A DNA stretch of 64,000 nt from Aphrophora alni (Eukaryota > Arthropoda > Insecta > Hemiptera > Aphrophoridae), in NCBI GenBank assembly GCA_963513935.1, contig OY740769.1:69522984-69586983 (forward strand), written 5' to 3'. The stretch's first letter is position 1, and each line of letters begins with the position of its first letter. The notes below the pieces were generated by a model. It had not been told where the DNA came from and searched no databases. It worked only from the letters and a program-made list of their open reading frames with translations. A program made the position numbers and the translations under genes. Shown in pieces: positions 23,984 to 34,080 of this stretch.

Positions 23984-25500
23984 TGTATTAACACTTACTA
24001 TTTGAAAATATTATTGATTATTCATTAACGAATAGCACTTAATATAATACAATTAAAGTTACAGATAATAATTTTTTTTTTTAATTTGATCTAATTATTT
24101 TTCAAACATATACTTTATAACTAACAAAATTGTTGATTTTGTAACTTAAATAATAATCGATTTTACAAAAATATTCCAAAATAATAGAATTTATTATTTT
24201 AAGTCACAGTAAAAAGAATATTTAATTACAATAATACAATAAAGTAAATTTAATATATCATTTAAAGCTCGGTTATGAACAAGTAAATTAAAACAGTGAT
24301 TAAAGAATTATTTAATATTTTAAATAACACAAATTATTATAAAACACAAATAAATGAGGTATTTTTTTAAAAGACGAAACATCTTATCAGTCAAACGTAT
24401 TTTAAAATGTTAGGACAAACTTTAACACAATTGAGCACACAACACTCCAATATATTTTATAATTTTTATATAAGTTTAGGTTTAATATTTTTTGTAAACA
24501 AATCAACTGTAAAATTCACTTTTTAAAATTAAGAGTTTTTCAATAGTAATTTTACACAACCATTGAATATTTACACTTAACTTTTACTTTTAAACAATTG
24601 CATCGTTTAGAGGGATTTGTAACACACGTTTGTTTTATATAATCATTCCTGTAAAACGATGTTACGTCACGTTGGGAATCCACGAGTAGACTAAATGTAA
24701 CAACCCTTCCGAGACACTTAATAATTCAGTTGCGCAGTAGCAAATGTGTCTTCAACTTGGTGAATGAAACAGTTCCAAGCTTCTTTCATAATTTGTTTTT
24801 TTCTGGAAAACGAAAGGGAATATGTATAGCCCCAAAGGAAAGTATGGAAATAAGTGGATATGTATGTATTTATTAAATATCAGTGAGACTATATTTTATA
24901 AAGTTATAAATTATTCAGAATGTGTAGCGATTACCAATATATCTGTTTCTTGTTAGAATATAGTACATAACTGAGAAAACTAATTAAATATTATGTATAA
25001 GATTTTGAAAATGGTTAATTTAAAGTTTATTATTCATACTTTTTCTCTCCTTTTTATCAGCTTAATTTTACAGGAATATATATTAATAGGAATGGTTTAT
25101 TTAAATGTAATTATAGATCTATTAAAAATAAAAGCAAAATTGTAAAACATTTTAATATTGCAAATTTTTAGTTAGATTCCCAATATATTTGTTTTATTAT
25201 AATATAAACATGTTTTCTGATAAATTTTTGTTCCCAACAAGTTAGTTGATTGTTACTTTAAATATGTCACTACCTTGCTTTTATATACAATTAATTATTA
25301 CTACAATTGTTAAACATTTTGTTTGGTTTAGACATGTGAAGAGTAAAAAATTGTTATGTTGTTATTTGGTTGTTATTTATTATAATTACTATATTTATTC
25401 AGATAGGTGGGAAATCGTTTACTTTAACATTTTACGAAGGTTAGTAATTATGGAACTAATTTTAACTCGTCATAAATAGATGTTTGTTAATTTATAGACG
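23984..25500. other. AT-rich stretch upstream of the candidate exon
   Basis: On the minus strand this lies 5' of the exon at 23977. At 24650-24790 a slightly GC-richer patch contains TGACGTAAC and TACTGCGCAACTGAA (minus strand), which could belong to a promoter, but no initiator or TATA arrangement is convincing. The rest is A/T rich without features. Confidence 0.3.
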
Positions 25501-26041
25501 TTAAACAAAGGTTTAATATCTTTCTCGAGATACATTTCTAGAGCAGTTGCAGTATCTCATAAAATGGGGTCAAGAGACTTGGGAGGTTGTCACCCTGTTG
25601 AATGTCTGTTCATCCGCCCAATCTCATGGGTTAGCTAAATCCATACTCAAGACCAACGCAGTGGGTAGCACCGTTGCAGTACATCCCAGTGCAGTGAAGA
25701 ACTGCACCCTACTAGTAGTGTCCCTGCACTGGACAATTAATCCAGACTGCATCCGTCGAATGTAGAGTAGTAAATACTGAATTGAAAATCCCTAATCTCA
25801 AGGTGTTGGCTACTCGTGCCGAAAAGATTTTTGGCACAGGTTAAGGGTCTCTAACAGGTGAAGCTCTCTGAGATACCAAGCGTCTTCTCAGAGTATTTAT
25901 CCTAGCCTGGATATGAAGGGCTCTGTCCAGAATTACCATTGATTCCCTAGCTACTCGTGGGATTGTTATGGAAACGTATCCAGAAGTCGAGGCCGCAAAA
26001 GGTAAGACGTATGGGGGATCACACCTCCACAAAATCGCAAA

Positions 26042-26551
26042 CTTCCAACCAACGCTTATTCAGCAAAGATAATAGTAGTCCCTGGACACAAGATGACTGA
26101 AGACCAGGGAGTTAATCTGGAAGTGAATATCGTGAGGGTGTACCAAGAACTTGCTGATGGTTCACTCCCTCGGTTTTTCGGATGTTATGTGGAGAGGGCG
26201 TACTGGTCGTAGACTGCTCCAATGATACTACTAATGAATGGCTGATGAGGACAGTGGCGAGCATGGAGCATGGATGGAGTTGAGGTCTTAAAGGTGACAA
26301 AGGTTAATTTCCGACCACCTACTTAGTTTACAGATAGACTGAAGTCTTAGTCACAACAATAGATGTCCAAAATCCGGCGCTTAAGGTTTTTGAGTAACTG
26401 GAAGATTTTGACGGCAAAAATATCAGAAAGGCCTACCAATGATCATTTTAGTAGACGACTCTACAGTGGAGATCATTTGAGCTTCCGGGCACAGATTACA
26501 TTTCGGTTTTTGGACGTTCCTCAGATTAGTCTTAGTGGAGGGAGAGTGTGA
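26042..26551 (+). pseudogene. LINE ORF1 remnant, DUF4780-like
   Basis: This is the nucleic-acid-binding (gag-like) protein that in many insect non-LTR elements precedes the polymerase ORF. Pieces in successive frames read KIIVVPGHKMTEDQ then LPRFFGCYVERAYW (stop at 26210), NEWLMRTVASMEHGW in the next frame (from about 26230), VEVLKVTKVNFRPP (from about 26279), and after two stops SNWKILTAKI and AQITFRFLDV (26393-26515). The order and wording follow the family pattern I know: a hydrophobic IVP strand, a PRF.GC segment, a WL...V core, a LKV..(V/D) strand, and a final WK(I/V) plus TFR.L segment. The DUF4780 assignment is from memory of the pattern and untested. Each piece is broken by frameshifts, so no protein is made. 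Confidence 0.55.
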
Positions 26552-27215
26552 AACCAGGTGATGGTCAAGGTAATTCAATTAAAATAAATGTACAGTAGAG
26601 TAAGGTTCCCTCGCCAGCCTTCTGTGAGCACTATTTCGTCAATAGCATCGAGATAGCCCTCATCTAGAAGCCATGGATTCACCTAGGTTGGGTAGCAGGG
26701 CTTGGAGATGCAATAGGTAAGCTTATTTTCCTATTTTCCAACCCAATGAATGTAATTGTCTAACTATAGATATGGAAGCACAGGTAAGCTTGCTGTTAAT
26801 GAATTATGGTTCCAGAGACATAACGACAGTCCAGGTCAGCTGGCAATGTAAGGGTTAGTGACAGGGCCTAATAATGAGTTCGTATACACCCCTTATGACG
26901 CCAAGACATTACTATCCACAAGTGAACTGGAACTAACCGTAAAATATAGTGAATTTGGAGCCAAAAAGGCTACTCATCGTCAGGTTGTAGTGATCGCGAC
27001 CTCAGAGTTGAATGTTTATTTTGCTTCTTTATGTCTAATAATTTATATGTTATAAATGTTAGTAAAATGTCTACTTTTAGTAATAGTATTAAAGAGGAAA
27101 TTGACCGATATTGCTTTTAACTATAATGCTTTACTGGAAATATGTTCCGAGAACAAGCTTCAGACCATAGATATATCCAATTTCAACTAGACACAAACTT
27201 AAGTGTAGAGTTCTT
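26552..27215 (+). pseudogene. LINE endonuclease domain remnant (APE type)
   Basis: In intact elements this domain nicks target DNA to start reverse transcription. Visible pieces in order: KVIQLK-stop-MYSRV (26570 on, the usual first strand), IEIALI-stop-KPWIHLGWVAGLG (26647 on), SRDITTVQVSW (26811-26843), YTPYDAK (26884-26904), QVVVIATSELN (about 26980-27013) and SDHRYIQFQLD (27160-27192). The usual catalytic segment is A-L-x-Q-E-P-W. Here the Gln codon is TAG and the Glu codon is AAG, each one transition away, so the active site is dead. The final SDH motif is intact. The domain is spread over three frames. The element family is certain to within APE-type LINEs; the clade is not. Confidence 0.7.
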
Positions 27216-27399
27216 TAAATAGCTTTAAATAATACTTTATCAAGTGGCTTTTGTAGAATATGTAAGATTATTTCCAGACCTTAAAGTGGGTTACAGATTG
27301 GAGACAATATTATAGAGTGATGGAGATAATTTACCGATAAATACCATATCGGTGAAGAATATGGTAAAATTGTGAAACAAATATCTTAAAGGCCTAAGA

Positions 27400-27540
27400 T
27401 GGGAGACAAGAAGGAAAAACGCAGCCAGAAGTGGAGGGCGTATCATTAACTCTTACCGAGTATGTCAGAACGATTAGTAAGGCTAAGCAGATATCCTGGA
27501 GGCCATTCACTCAAACGGTTTAGAGCTTAAATATTCTGGA
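27400..27540 (+). pseudogene. LINE linker before reverse transcriptase, remnant
   Basis: One frame reads EYVRTISKAKQISWRPF (about 27458-27508). It has the basic Lys/Arg and Trp pattern of the helix between the endonuclease and reverse transcriptase in insect LINE polyproteins. The reading falls into stops after that, and the following sequence is ordinary AT-rich DNA, marking where the element copy ends. Confidence 0.45.
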
Positions 27541-27560
27541 ATGCTACAACGGGTTTTAGC

Positions 27561-28040
27561 CACTATGCCGAATCAATATCTAAAACATACTTTAATTTTT
27601 GATACATATGCTAAATTAGTATTTTAAGGAAATTTTGAATTTTGAAAGACACACCATTGTGAATTGTCAGCTTTTAAAGAATATCTTCTAATTGTCAAAC
27701 TCCATTTATTTTGAATTTTCACGCCCTAATATATTTTGAAGCTAGGAAAAGTAAGAACCATACGCTATACTATGTGATTTTGATAATAAAATGAAGAATA
27801 CAAATTAAAGCTTCTGTCTCACCGATGTTCTCGGCTTCTCAATGAGGAAAAATTTGGGAGTTGAAGAAATTCAAATTTTTCTGTTGTTTTAATTCAATTG
27901 TTTATTTTATAATTTTTTTTATAGATAGTATAACATTTATGTCACCAAATCAATAATGAAACTAATTTATATTATGTATACTATTGTAGCGTATTATTTG
28001 CGAAAGTTACATTAAAAAGAGTACATTATTTATACGAATA
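27561..28040. other. AT-rich stretch, no feature seen
   Basis: No frame, repeat partner or RNA gene recognised. Confidence 0.5.
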
Positions 28041-28051
28041 GAGAATATTTT

Positions 28052-28232
28052 AAGGATAAAATAAAGCAAAAGCTTAAAGTTTCAAATATTTATTAGTATA
28101 ATTATATTTTATATAATATATTATATTTATAATTTATATTTATAGTATATTATAATTATATATTATATTTATATATAATTATATATATATTAGTATATTT
28201 GAAACTTTAAGCTTTTGCTTTATTTTATCCTT
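28052..28232. mobile_element. 181-bp hairpin element with 38-bp perfect inverted repeats
   Basis: The left arm 28052-28089 begins AAGGATAAAATAAAGCAAAA. The right arm 28195-28232 is its exact reverse complement over all 38 bases. The 105 bases between are almost only A and T and largely self-complementary, so the whole element can fold into one long hairpin. GAATAT occurs just outside both ends (28043-28048 and 28233-28238) and may be a degraded target-site duplication, although three T bases intervene on the left. It fits a MITE or foldback element; perfect arms imply recent insertion or gene conversion between arms. No transposase is present in the window. Confidence 0.75.
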
Positions 28233-28865
28233 GAATATGGAGTTTCAACAAGAAATATCTGCTATTACATTAAAGTTGAGAATATTTTAATTTGGTGAGT
28301 TATTTTATTTGAATCTAGCTACAGAGAATCACTAGGTGATAGAAATTTGTTTGTTTACATAATATATATTCATATCCCTGGCCAAAATTCAGTTTTATTT
28401 ATTAAGGTCTAAGTTTTAGTACTGGTTAAGATAATATATTGTTAATCCTACTTAAAGATAGAATTATTTGAATTTCAGGAATGTTTTGATTTAATTTATA
28501 AGTATATCTGTAACCATAAGTATAACTATATCAATATGATGAATAATTAGATACGCTATTTTATTTATGGTCTTCACTCATTTGATTTCTGCTTCTGATA
28601 GTCTTCCTGGGTAACTTATCTTTGCTGGTGTTATTAAAAATATGTCGTGTCATGATTCTGTGAAGCGACTTGTAAGGCACCAAGTAGACCAATTATTTAA
28701 GCCTTTTCTAGTCCGCTGTTCTTTTTCCTTAGGTAAGACAAATAAACCATTCCACCATCTTAACTTCATTAATTCACTAAACACGAAAAATTCAACAACG
28801 CTTTCCCTTCATTTTCACTCTTTAGAAACACCGACATGTAGAATTAGGCTTATTGATCCATAGAA

Positions 28866-28985
28866 AGAGCTACTTTATACAACTGTCACGTTTTAGAGAT
28901 GAATTAAATCTAAAAGAGGAACTAGAGTGCTAGGCTTTGGTATCGGGGAAACAAGAAAACAAATGAAAGCTGTTTCGTTATAACG
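28866..28985 (+). repeat. Dispersed repeat R3, copy 2
   Basis: Partner of 8786-8905. Shared TACAACTGTCACGTTT, GATGAATTAAAT-like, AAAAGAGGA, TAGGCTTTGG and GGGAAAC landmarks are in the same order. The frame at 28642-28863 ends at its edge and has no counterpart beside copy 1. Confidence 0.6.
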
Positions 28986-29905
28986 TTAAGTGTGAATAAA
29001 ACTATGAAATAATTGGAGAATTTTGGTTACCTTTTATACATATTCTGGATCCATTTTACTCGTGAAGTAAAAAAAATAAACACGATATCTAAATTTATGT
29101 TGAAAGGACAACAGTGTAATTATGCATGAAAAAAAATTCATAATATTTATCCTTTTCGAGAGGCGTTCATGAGCTGTTAACCTGAAACAACTAAAGTTTA
29201 CATTCCAAAAACATATCTACGAAACATAACGAGTCTGAAAAATCTTCATATTTAAATGAATAAAATATCCACCATCTTTATCGTGACTCAATGGTAAATA
29301 TTTTCATTTTTAAAGTAGAGACGAGCTAATTTTATTGATGCGGCTCAAACAAAAAACACCGAAATGTCTGTACGTATGTACGATGATAACTTTTTTCGCT
29401 TGTGTCTATAACTCGGTTTTAAGTCAGGTTTTATAATATCACTTTAATAGATGATGCATTATGGCCTCACTCAATGGAGATACTCCGTCCTGGATGTTTA
29501 GATTGTTATGAGAATTACTTGTATAAATGATGCACAACTTTTCTCATTATTTAAAGTTAAAACCAATCTTAAATCAATCTGGGAGTCTGAAAACCGGTTA
29601 AGCACATTTAATAAAAAATTTCTAAGTATAGGTTCTAATTAATTGTACAAATAAAATTTCATTAATTGTATTTGAATTAAGAAGATTCACTGCAACTCTA
29701 TTAGATTAACTTAGAGTGAAATAAATTACGAATCGTGTATAACTTGGAAAAATCCGTAACTATCACAAGGTGATCAGGGTTCATATAGTTATTTTGGAAA
29801 TTTTTAACTAAGCATAATATTCCATTATTTGACGTTATGTTCGGTGTAGCTTCATGGATTGTGAATTCAATGAATATATTATAGGTTAACTACCTTTTTT
29901 TTTTG
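28986..29905. other. Gene-free AT-rich stretch
   Basis: No supported feature. Confidence 0.45.
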
Positions 29906-29908
29906 CTT

Positions 29909-30171
29909 AGACAGTCCACATTTCATCCTTGTGGATAACCGGTTTCGACAGTTAAATTGTAATCGTCAATTCCAAAACATAGTGAAGTCGTCATCCGTGT
30001 GAAAGCATCGTCCATTAAAACTGGTAATTACTACTAATAATACACACCATTAATTAATTAGGGACAACGCTTTCATATTGCTGAACGACTTCACGATGTT
30101 TTGGATCTGACGATGACCTTTTAACTGATTAAACCGGTTACCTACAAAGAGAAAAATTGGATTGTCTGACA
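29909..30171. mobile_element. Foldback element with ACCGGTTTCGAC-type arms
   Basis: An imperfect long inverted repeat. The left arm 29935-30006 runs from ATAACCGGTTTCGACAGTTA through CAAAACATAGTGAAGTCGT to GTGAAAGC. The right arm 30068-30142 is its reverse complement with about 80% identity by eye. Weaker pairing (AGACAGTCC and GGATTGTCT) extends it to the stated ends. The spacer of about 60 bp includes TAATTAATTA. The arms share the (A)CCGGTTTCGAC core and a CGTCA motif with the compound element at 47714-48385, so both belong to one family. No coding capacity: a non-autonomous foldback or MITE. Confidence 0.7.
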
Positions 30172-33100
30172 TAGGAAAAATAAGGTAATTAAACAAAAAA
30201 TTATTCATTTTATAAAACGGTTCATTGTTTCTTTGTCATATTTTTCCTATAATTCAACAACGAGAATTTTTTAGGTGACATTATATGTTTGTTTTTGGAT
30301 GCTATAAATTTGGAAACTCTATTCATAATCTTTAACCCCAATTTTGAGTAATAATAATTTAAACTTTCGTTCTTAAATATCTGTTTTGTCTATGGTTGTA
30401 TGAAAAAGGTTTGTGCTCTGTATATTTAATTTCAAGCAATAAATGAATTATAAACATTTTTCAGTTGTAAAATTTGTTTTACCTCTCAGTACCCAAGATT
30501 AAAGTTTTAATAAAAAAAAAAAACATAATTTCATTCACCGTATGCTCAAAATTTAAAATATATGACAAGTTTTCAAGATATATAGCGGTAATGTTTTGAT
30601 AGCACTTTGTTATTATAGTATATTTAAGTGCTTAAATAAGGCACTCAGGTGGTAACTAAGAACGTTTCCAAAAGGGGTAGAATGTCCCTTTATTGTATAG
30701 GTCTACGGAGCACAGGATTTTAATAGAGTAGAGACAATATTAAAAGTGATTGTGTTAAAATGAAACCCATATACTAATAAAATTTAAAGATCTTTTGCAA
30801 AAGAGCAGTGGAAATTAATGGAGGGGAAGATACTGCGATCCGATGAAAGAGAGAAGTTACCAACATAATAATGTATAAAAGTTAGTAAACTTCAGACAAT
30901 GGCATCTTTAACTAGTTCATTTAAGTCGTTAAATATTGTGAAAGATTTGATATTTCTTTAGAAAAAAAAATAAACATTTTATATAGTTGGAACGTTTTTG
31001 TTGTTTCATCTTCTTATATAAAACGTTAAAACTTAAGGCATAAAACTTACTTGTAGCGAATAACCAAAGCAGTATCCCCCCACATAAAATGCAGAATATT
31101 CTTGGATACAGATATTGAAAGGCGACAATTTCTTAAATTAATAGGATTCATCGAATAGTTTAAGGTGTATTGTATATAAAATGGTATTTAATATTTTATT
31201 TCTAATTATTCATTTTGTCCTTTATTTTATTCACACAAATCACATCCAGTATTCTTCCGCAGTTTTAGAAATATGCAACAAGTTATTTCTTTCTATTTTA
31301 ATTTAAAAATATCGTAAGAAAATTAAATAACTTAATTCCATTTATATATTCCTTTTACTTCTTGCACGTCTTTTTAAATTGCTTTATCATTAATTTGTGA
31401 CTTTCATTGCGGAAACAACTATAACTCATCAATAAAAAAAATCTCAAATATTCAAATGTTAATAATTATATCTCTATAGATCATGTCTTATTAATGTAGG
31501 GCCTAGTTGGAGTACAAAATAAAAAGTTTCAGTTTAAATAATTATAAAAGATCACAGATGACAAGGAAAAAATATATATTTAAAATCTGCATCGAATTTT
31601 TAGACTTTGCTTCCAAGATATTTTATTCTATATAAGATAAATTTATCGCGATTAAATTAAACAACACAGTTTATAACATAATATCTACCTAGAGAGAAGA
31701 ATACGTTCCTCCCATCAAACAGTAGATGTAAACCTATATTTTCACTAACCGTTTACACAACTGGCAGCCGCTACAGGTTGTATCGGCTACTATAAAAAGT
31801 AGAGTAAGATAGAAGCACGATATTAGTTACGGAGATGAAAACAGTTGTCTATGATAAGACGTGAACACATTACATAGAAAATTGATAAGTTTTATGATTT
31901 TTCTCTGTTTTAAATAGTAAAGATATATTTTTTAAACTGTTTACATTTTTTTAAATTAGGTAGTTTCAATAAGTTGATTTAATTTTGGTTAAACTAATAT
32001 TCATTATAGAGGAAACTTGTCTGTTTCCAAACTGCGTAAGGACGTTATTGACTGCTTTGAACTAGATACATATGAAGATCGTAGCATTTATAGAAGTTTC
32101 TCATATCATTACCATACTTGTTAACACTCCAACTGCCCCTGTAGATTTTATCAAAGCTAAAACATCTCCGAAAAGTTTCAATCTTTTATTAAACATTGTC
32201 TGTGAAGTTCTGAACTGCTTTAATCCATTAATATCTAAACGGAGTTGCTGTCGCAAAGTGTAGTTTGATTGGGGAGATTTAAGTGATTAGTGTCGTAACC
32301 TATTTAATAGTTTAACCTTTTAAGCCAAATTATAAAATTATATTACAAGTGCCACTTGACAGAAAGTTACTAAATACTGCAAACAAAGTTAGGACTTATT
32401 GTACTTTCCAGCATAAATCAGGTTTCCATAGCCGGTAAAATAGTGGAATTGAAAGCAATTTCATTTCTGTACAGTATGGATAAAACACTTTGAAAATTTA
32501 GATGTAACTATGATTTTTTATTGTGTGTGGTGCAACATGTAAGCATTGTGTATAAGTTATTAAATGTTAAATTTAATTGTCATATTTAATCCAAGGCTAA
32601 TATATTATAATCTGATTAGTCAATGCCCGAATAATAGGCCAAACGTACGTCACCGAAAAAATATAACTGTAAGCAGCACAACCCAAATTACTTATTGAAT
32701 GTTAACAGCCCAGTTAGGTTAATTAACAGTTAATAATACTTATCTAATTCTAACGTTCCTTCGGCGAAGAACGATTTAATGTAATTATATTGCCAAATAT
32801 TTTGCACTATGTAATACCCAATACTTACAAAGCATCTACCTCAATCATGGACCGTGGCTTTTCGAAATACCAAAATTATTTGATGCTGTTTAACTCTAAA
32901 TTACTATGATACGTCGCTTTGATATAACAAAATAAATCGTGACACTATCTTCTCTCTCGTCCAATTCCAAAGGTGAACTCTATTAGTTCAGATCGTGTTC
33001 TAAAGACCATGCATTATGGGTGCATACTACGATATATCAGTATTCTCAATATCATCATGCGACCCGATTCTATCAATATGCTTTCATTTGAGTCGTGGGG

Positions 33101-33720
33101 CTTTGGCTATAGTCGTGAATGTTTTGACAAAACTTAAATTACCTTTGCTTTTGGTTTGGTTATTCCCAAATACAGGTAACATAAATGGAAAGTGAAAAGC
33201 CATTCTTGATTTAGGACTTTGATAATCACAGTTGCGTAACTAGTACTCCCGAATTAACTAATTGTAAAAAAAAGTTTAGGGTTTGGGAAAAAATGTAACG
33301 TTGTTCACATTTACGGGAAATAATTAATACATTATTATGCTAATAGTAAATCGTAAAAGCAATGCTAAAATAATTTTTGTTCAGTAATTTTTAAACAATG
33401 TAGATATCATAAAAAAAAAATAATATATAAAATTCAACATGTTTCATTTCCTTTAATATGCTGTACAGTATTAATTTGATATATTTTGTAACTATTTTTT
33501 TGAGATATTTCTATTTGTACATATTTTGTTTACTAGCTTAAACAAGTTCTGTTACAGCTTCTCAAATCTTTGATATAAAATCACTCAATATTAGAGTTTT
33601 TTTTTCTAAACTAACCAGTACTTACAAAATATACCCTTTTAGTTCCCAAAATGTTAAAATAAGACTTTTCCAAAATTACATGAAAAAAAGAGAGGTAAAC
33701 TTTATATCGTGTTCCTAGCG
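30172..33720. other. Gene-free AT-rich stretch
   Basis: Around 31700-31800 the sequence is slightly GC-richer but shows no frame. The 63-codon frame at 32072-32263 has a balanced composition but no motif, start context or splice partner. Nothing was called. Confidence 0.45.
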
Positions 33721-33727
33721 TATGCCG

Positions 33728-33752
33728 CATCCCTGTAATACAAACAGGGATG
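33728..33752. repeat. 9-bp-stem hairpin
   Basis: CATCCCTGT and ACAGGGATG are exact reverse complements around AATACAA. Confidence 0.65.
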
Positions 33753-33899
33753 TTGGTCTGTTACACTTTGTATAATTAAAACTTTTAATACACGAAGTTG
33801 TAATGTTTTACTTTATAAAGCAAATAATTTACCTATTACACAAGTTAAAATAAGAGTTAAATTTAGTACATTACAATGTTTATACGCTCAAAGACTAAA

Positions 33900-34080
33900 A
33901 TCCCTTGTTCTAAGATTTTTACCACAGTACTGAAACATATAAAGGTACAATGGTTTCGGAACTTCACAATAAAAACGTAAAGGCAACGTGTAGACACGGT
34001 TCAGGACGATCAATACAAAGTTAGGGAGGAAGGAAGATGTTTGTGGGTGAATAGTTATGGTCAGCTTTGGTTTCAAATTT
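33900..34080 (-). repeat. Dispersed repeat R7, copy 1
   Basis: Three clear copies of a roughly 160-bp segment occur in the same orientation at 33900, 46005 and 54850. Shared plus-strand landmarks are ATATAAAGGTACAATNG, CTTCACAATNAANACGTAA, GATCAATACAAAGTT and GGAAGGAA. Read on the minus strand, all three keep the same open frame across the core. This one gives LPNFVLIVLNRVYTLPLRFY followed by CEVPKPLYLYMFQYCG, within a 62-codon frame (34076-33888) that starts MKPKLTIT. A conserved frame in three diverged copies suggests a coding segment of a transposable element or gene family. The family is not recognised. Confidence 0.65.

Larger units (their letters stand above)
25540..27560 (+). mobile_element. 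Non-LTR retrotransposon (LINE) pseudogene, lacks RT
   Basis: A block clearly richer in GC than its surroundings, with translated pieces in all three plus frames in the order expected for an insect non-LTR element: ORF1, then an APE-type endonuclease, then the basic linker before the reverse transcriptase. At least six frameshifts and many stops break it. The block ends near 27.55 kb, where AT-rich DNA resumes. No reverse transcriptase motif such as YADD was found, so the copy lacks its 3' part. That is unusual, because LINE copies normally lose the 5' end. No target-site duplication or poly-A tail could be seen. The clade is uncertain: an R1/LOA/I-like element is the best guess from endonuclease wording. 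The part from 25540 to 26040 is assigned by composition only. Confidence 0.75.

Noticed and set aside
25841..26032. Minus-strand 63-codon frame whose ASTSGYVSITIPRVARESMV segment loosely resembles the region after the RT in LINE proteins
   Set aside because: The plus strand of the same block gives ORF1 then endonuclease in the correct order over 1.5 kb. The minus frame is isolated and most likely a complement shadow.
26112..26300. Minus-strand 62-codon frame across the ORF1 remnant
   Set aside because: Lies opposite the plus-strand ORF1 pieces and shows no retroelement motif.
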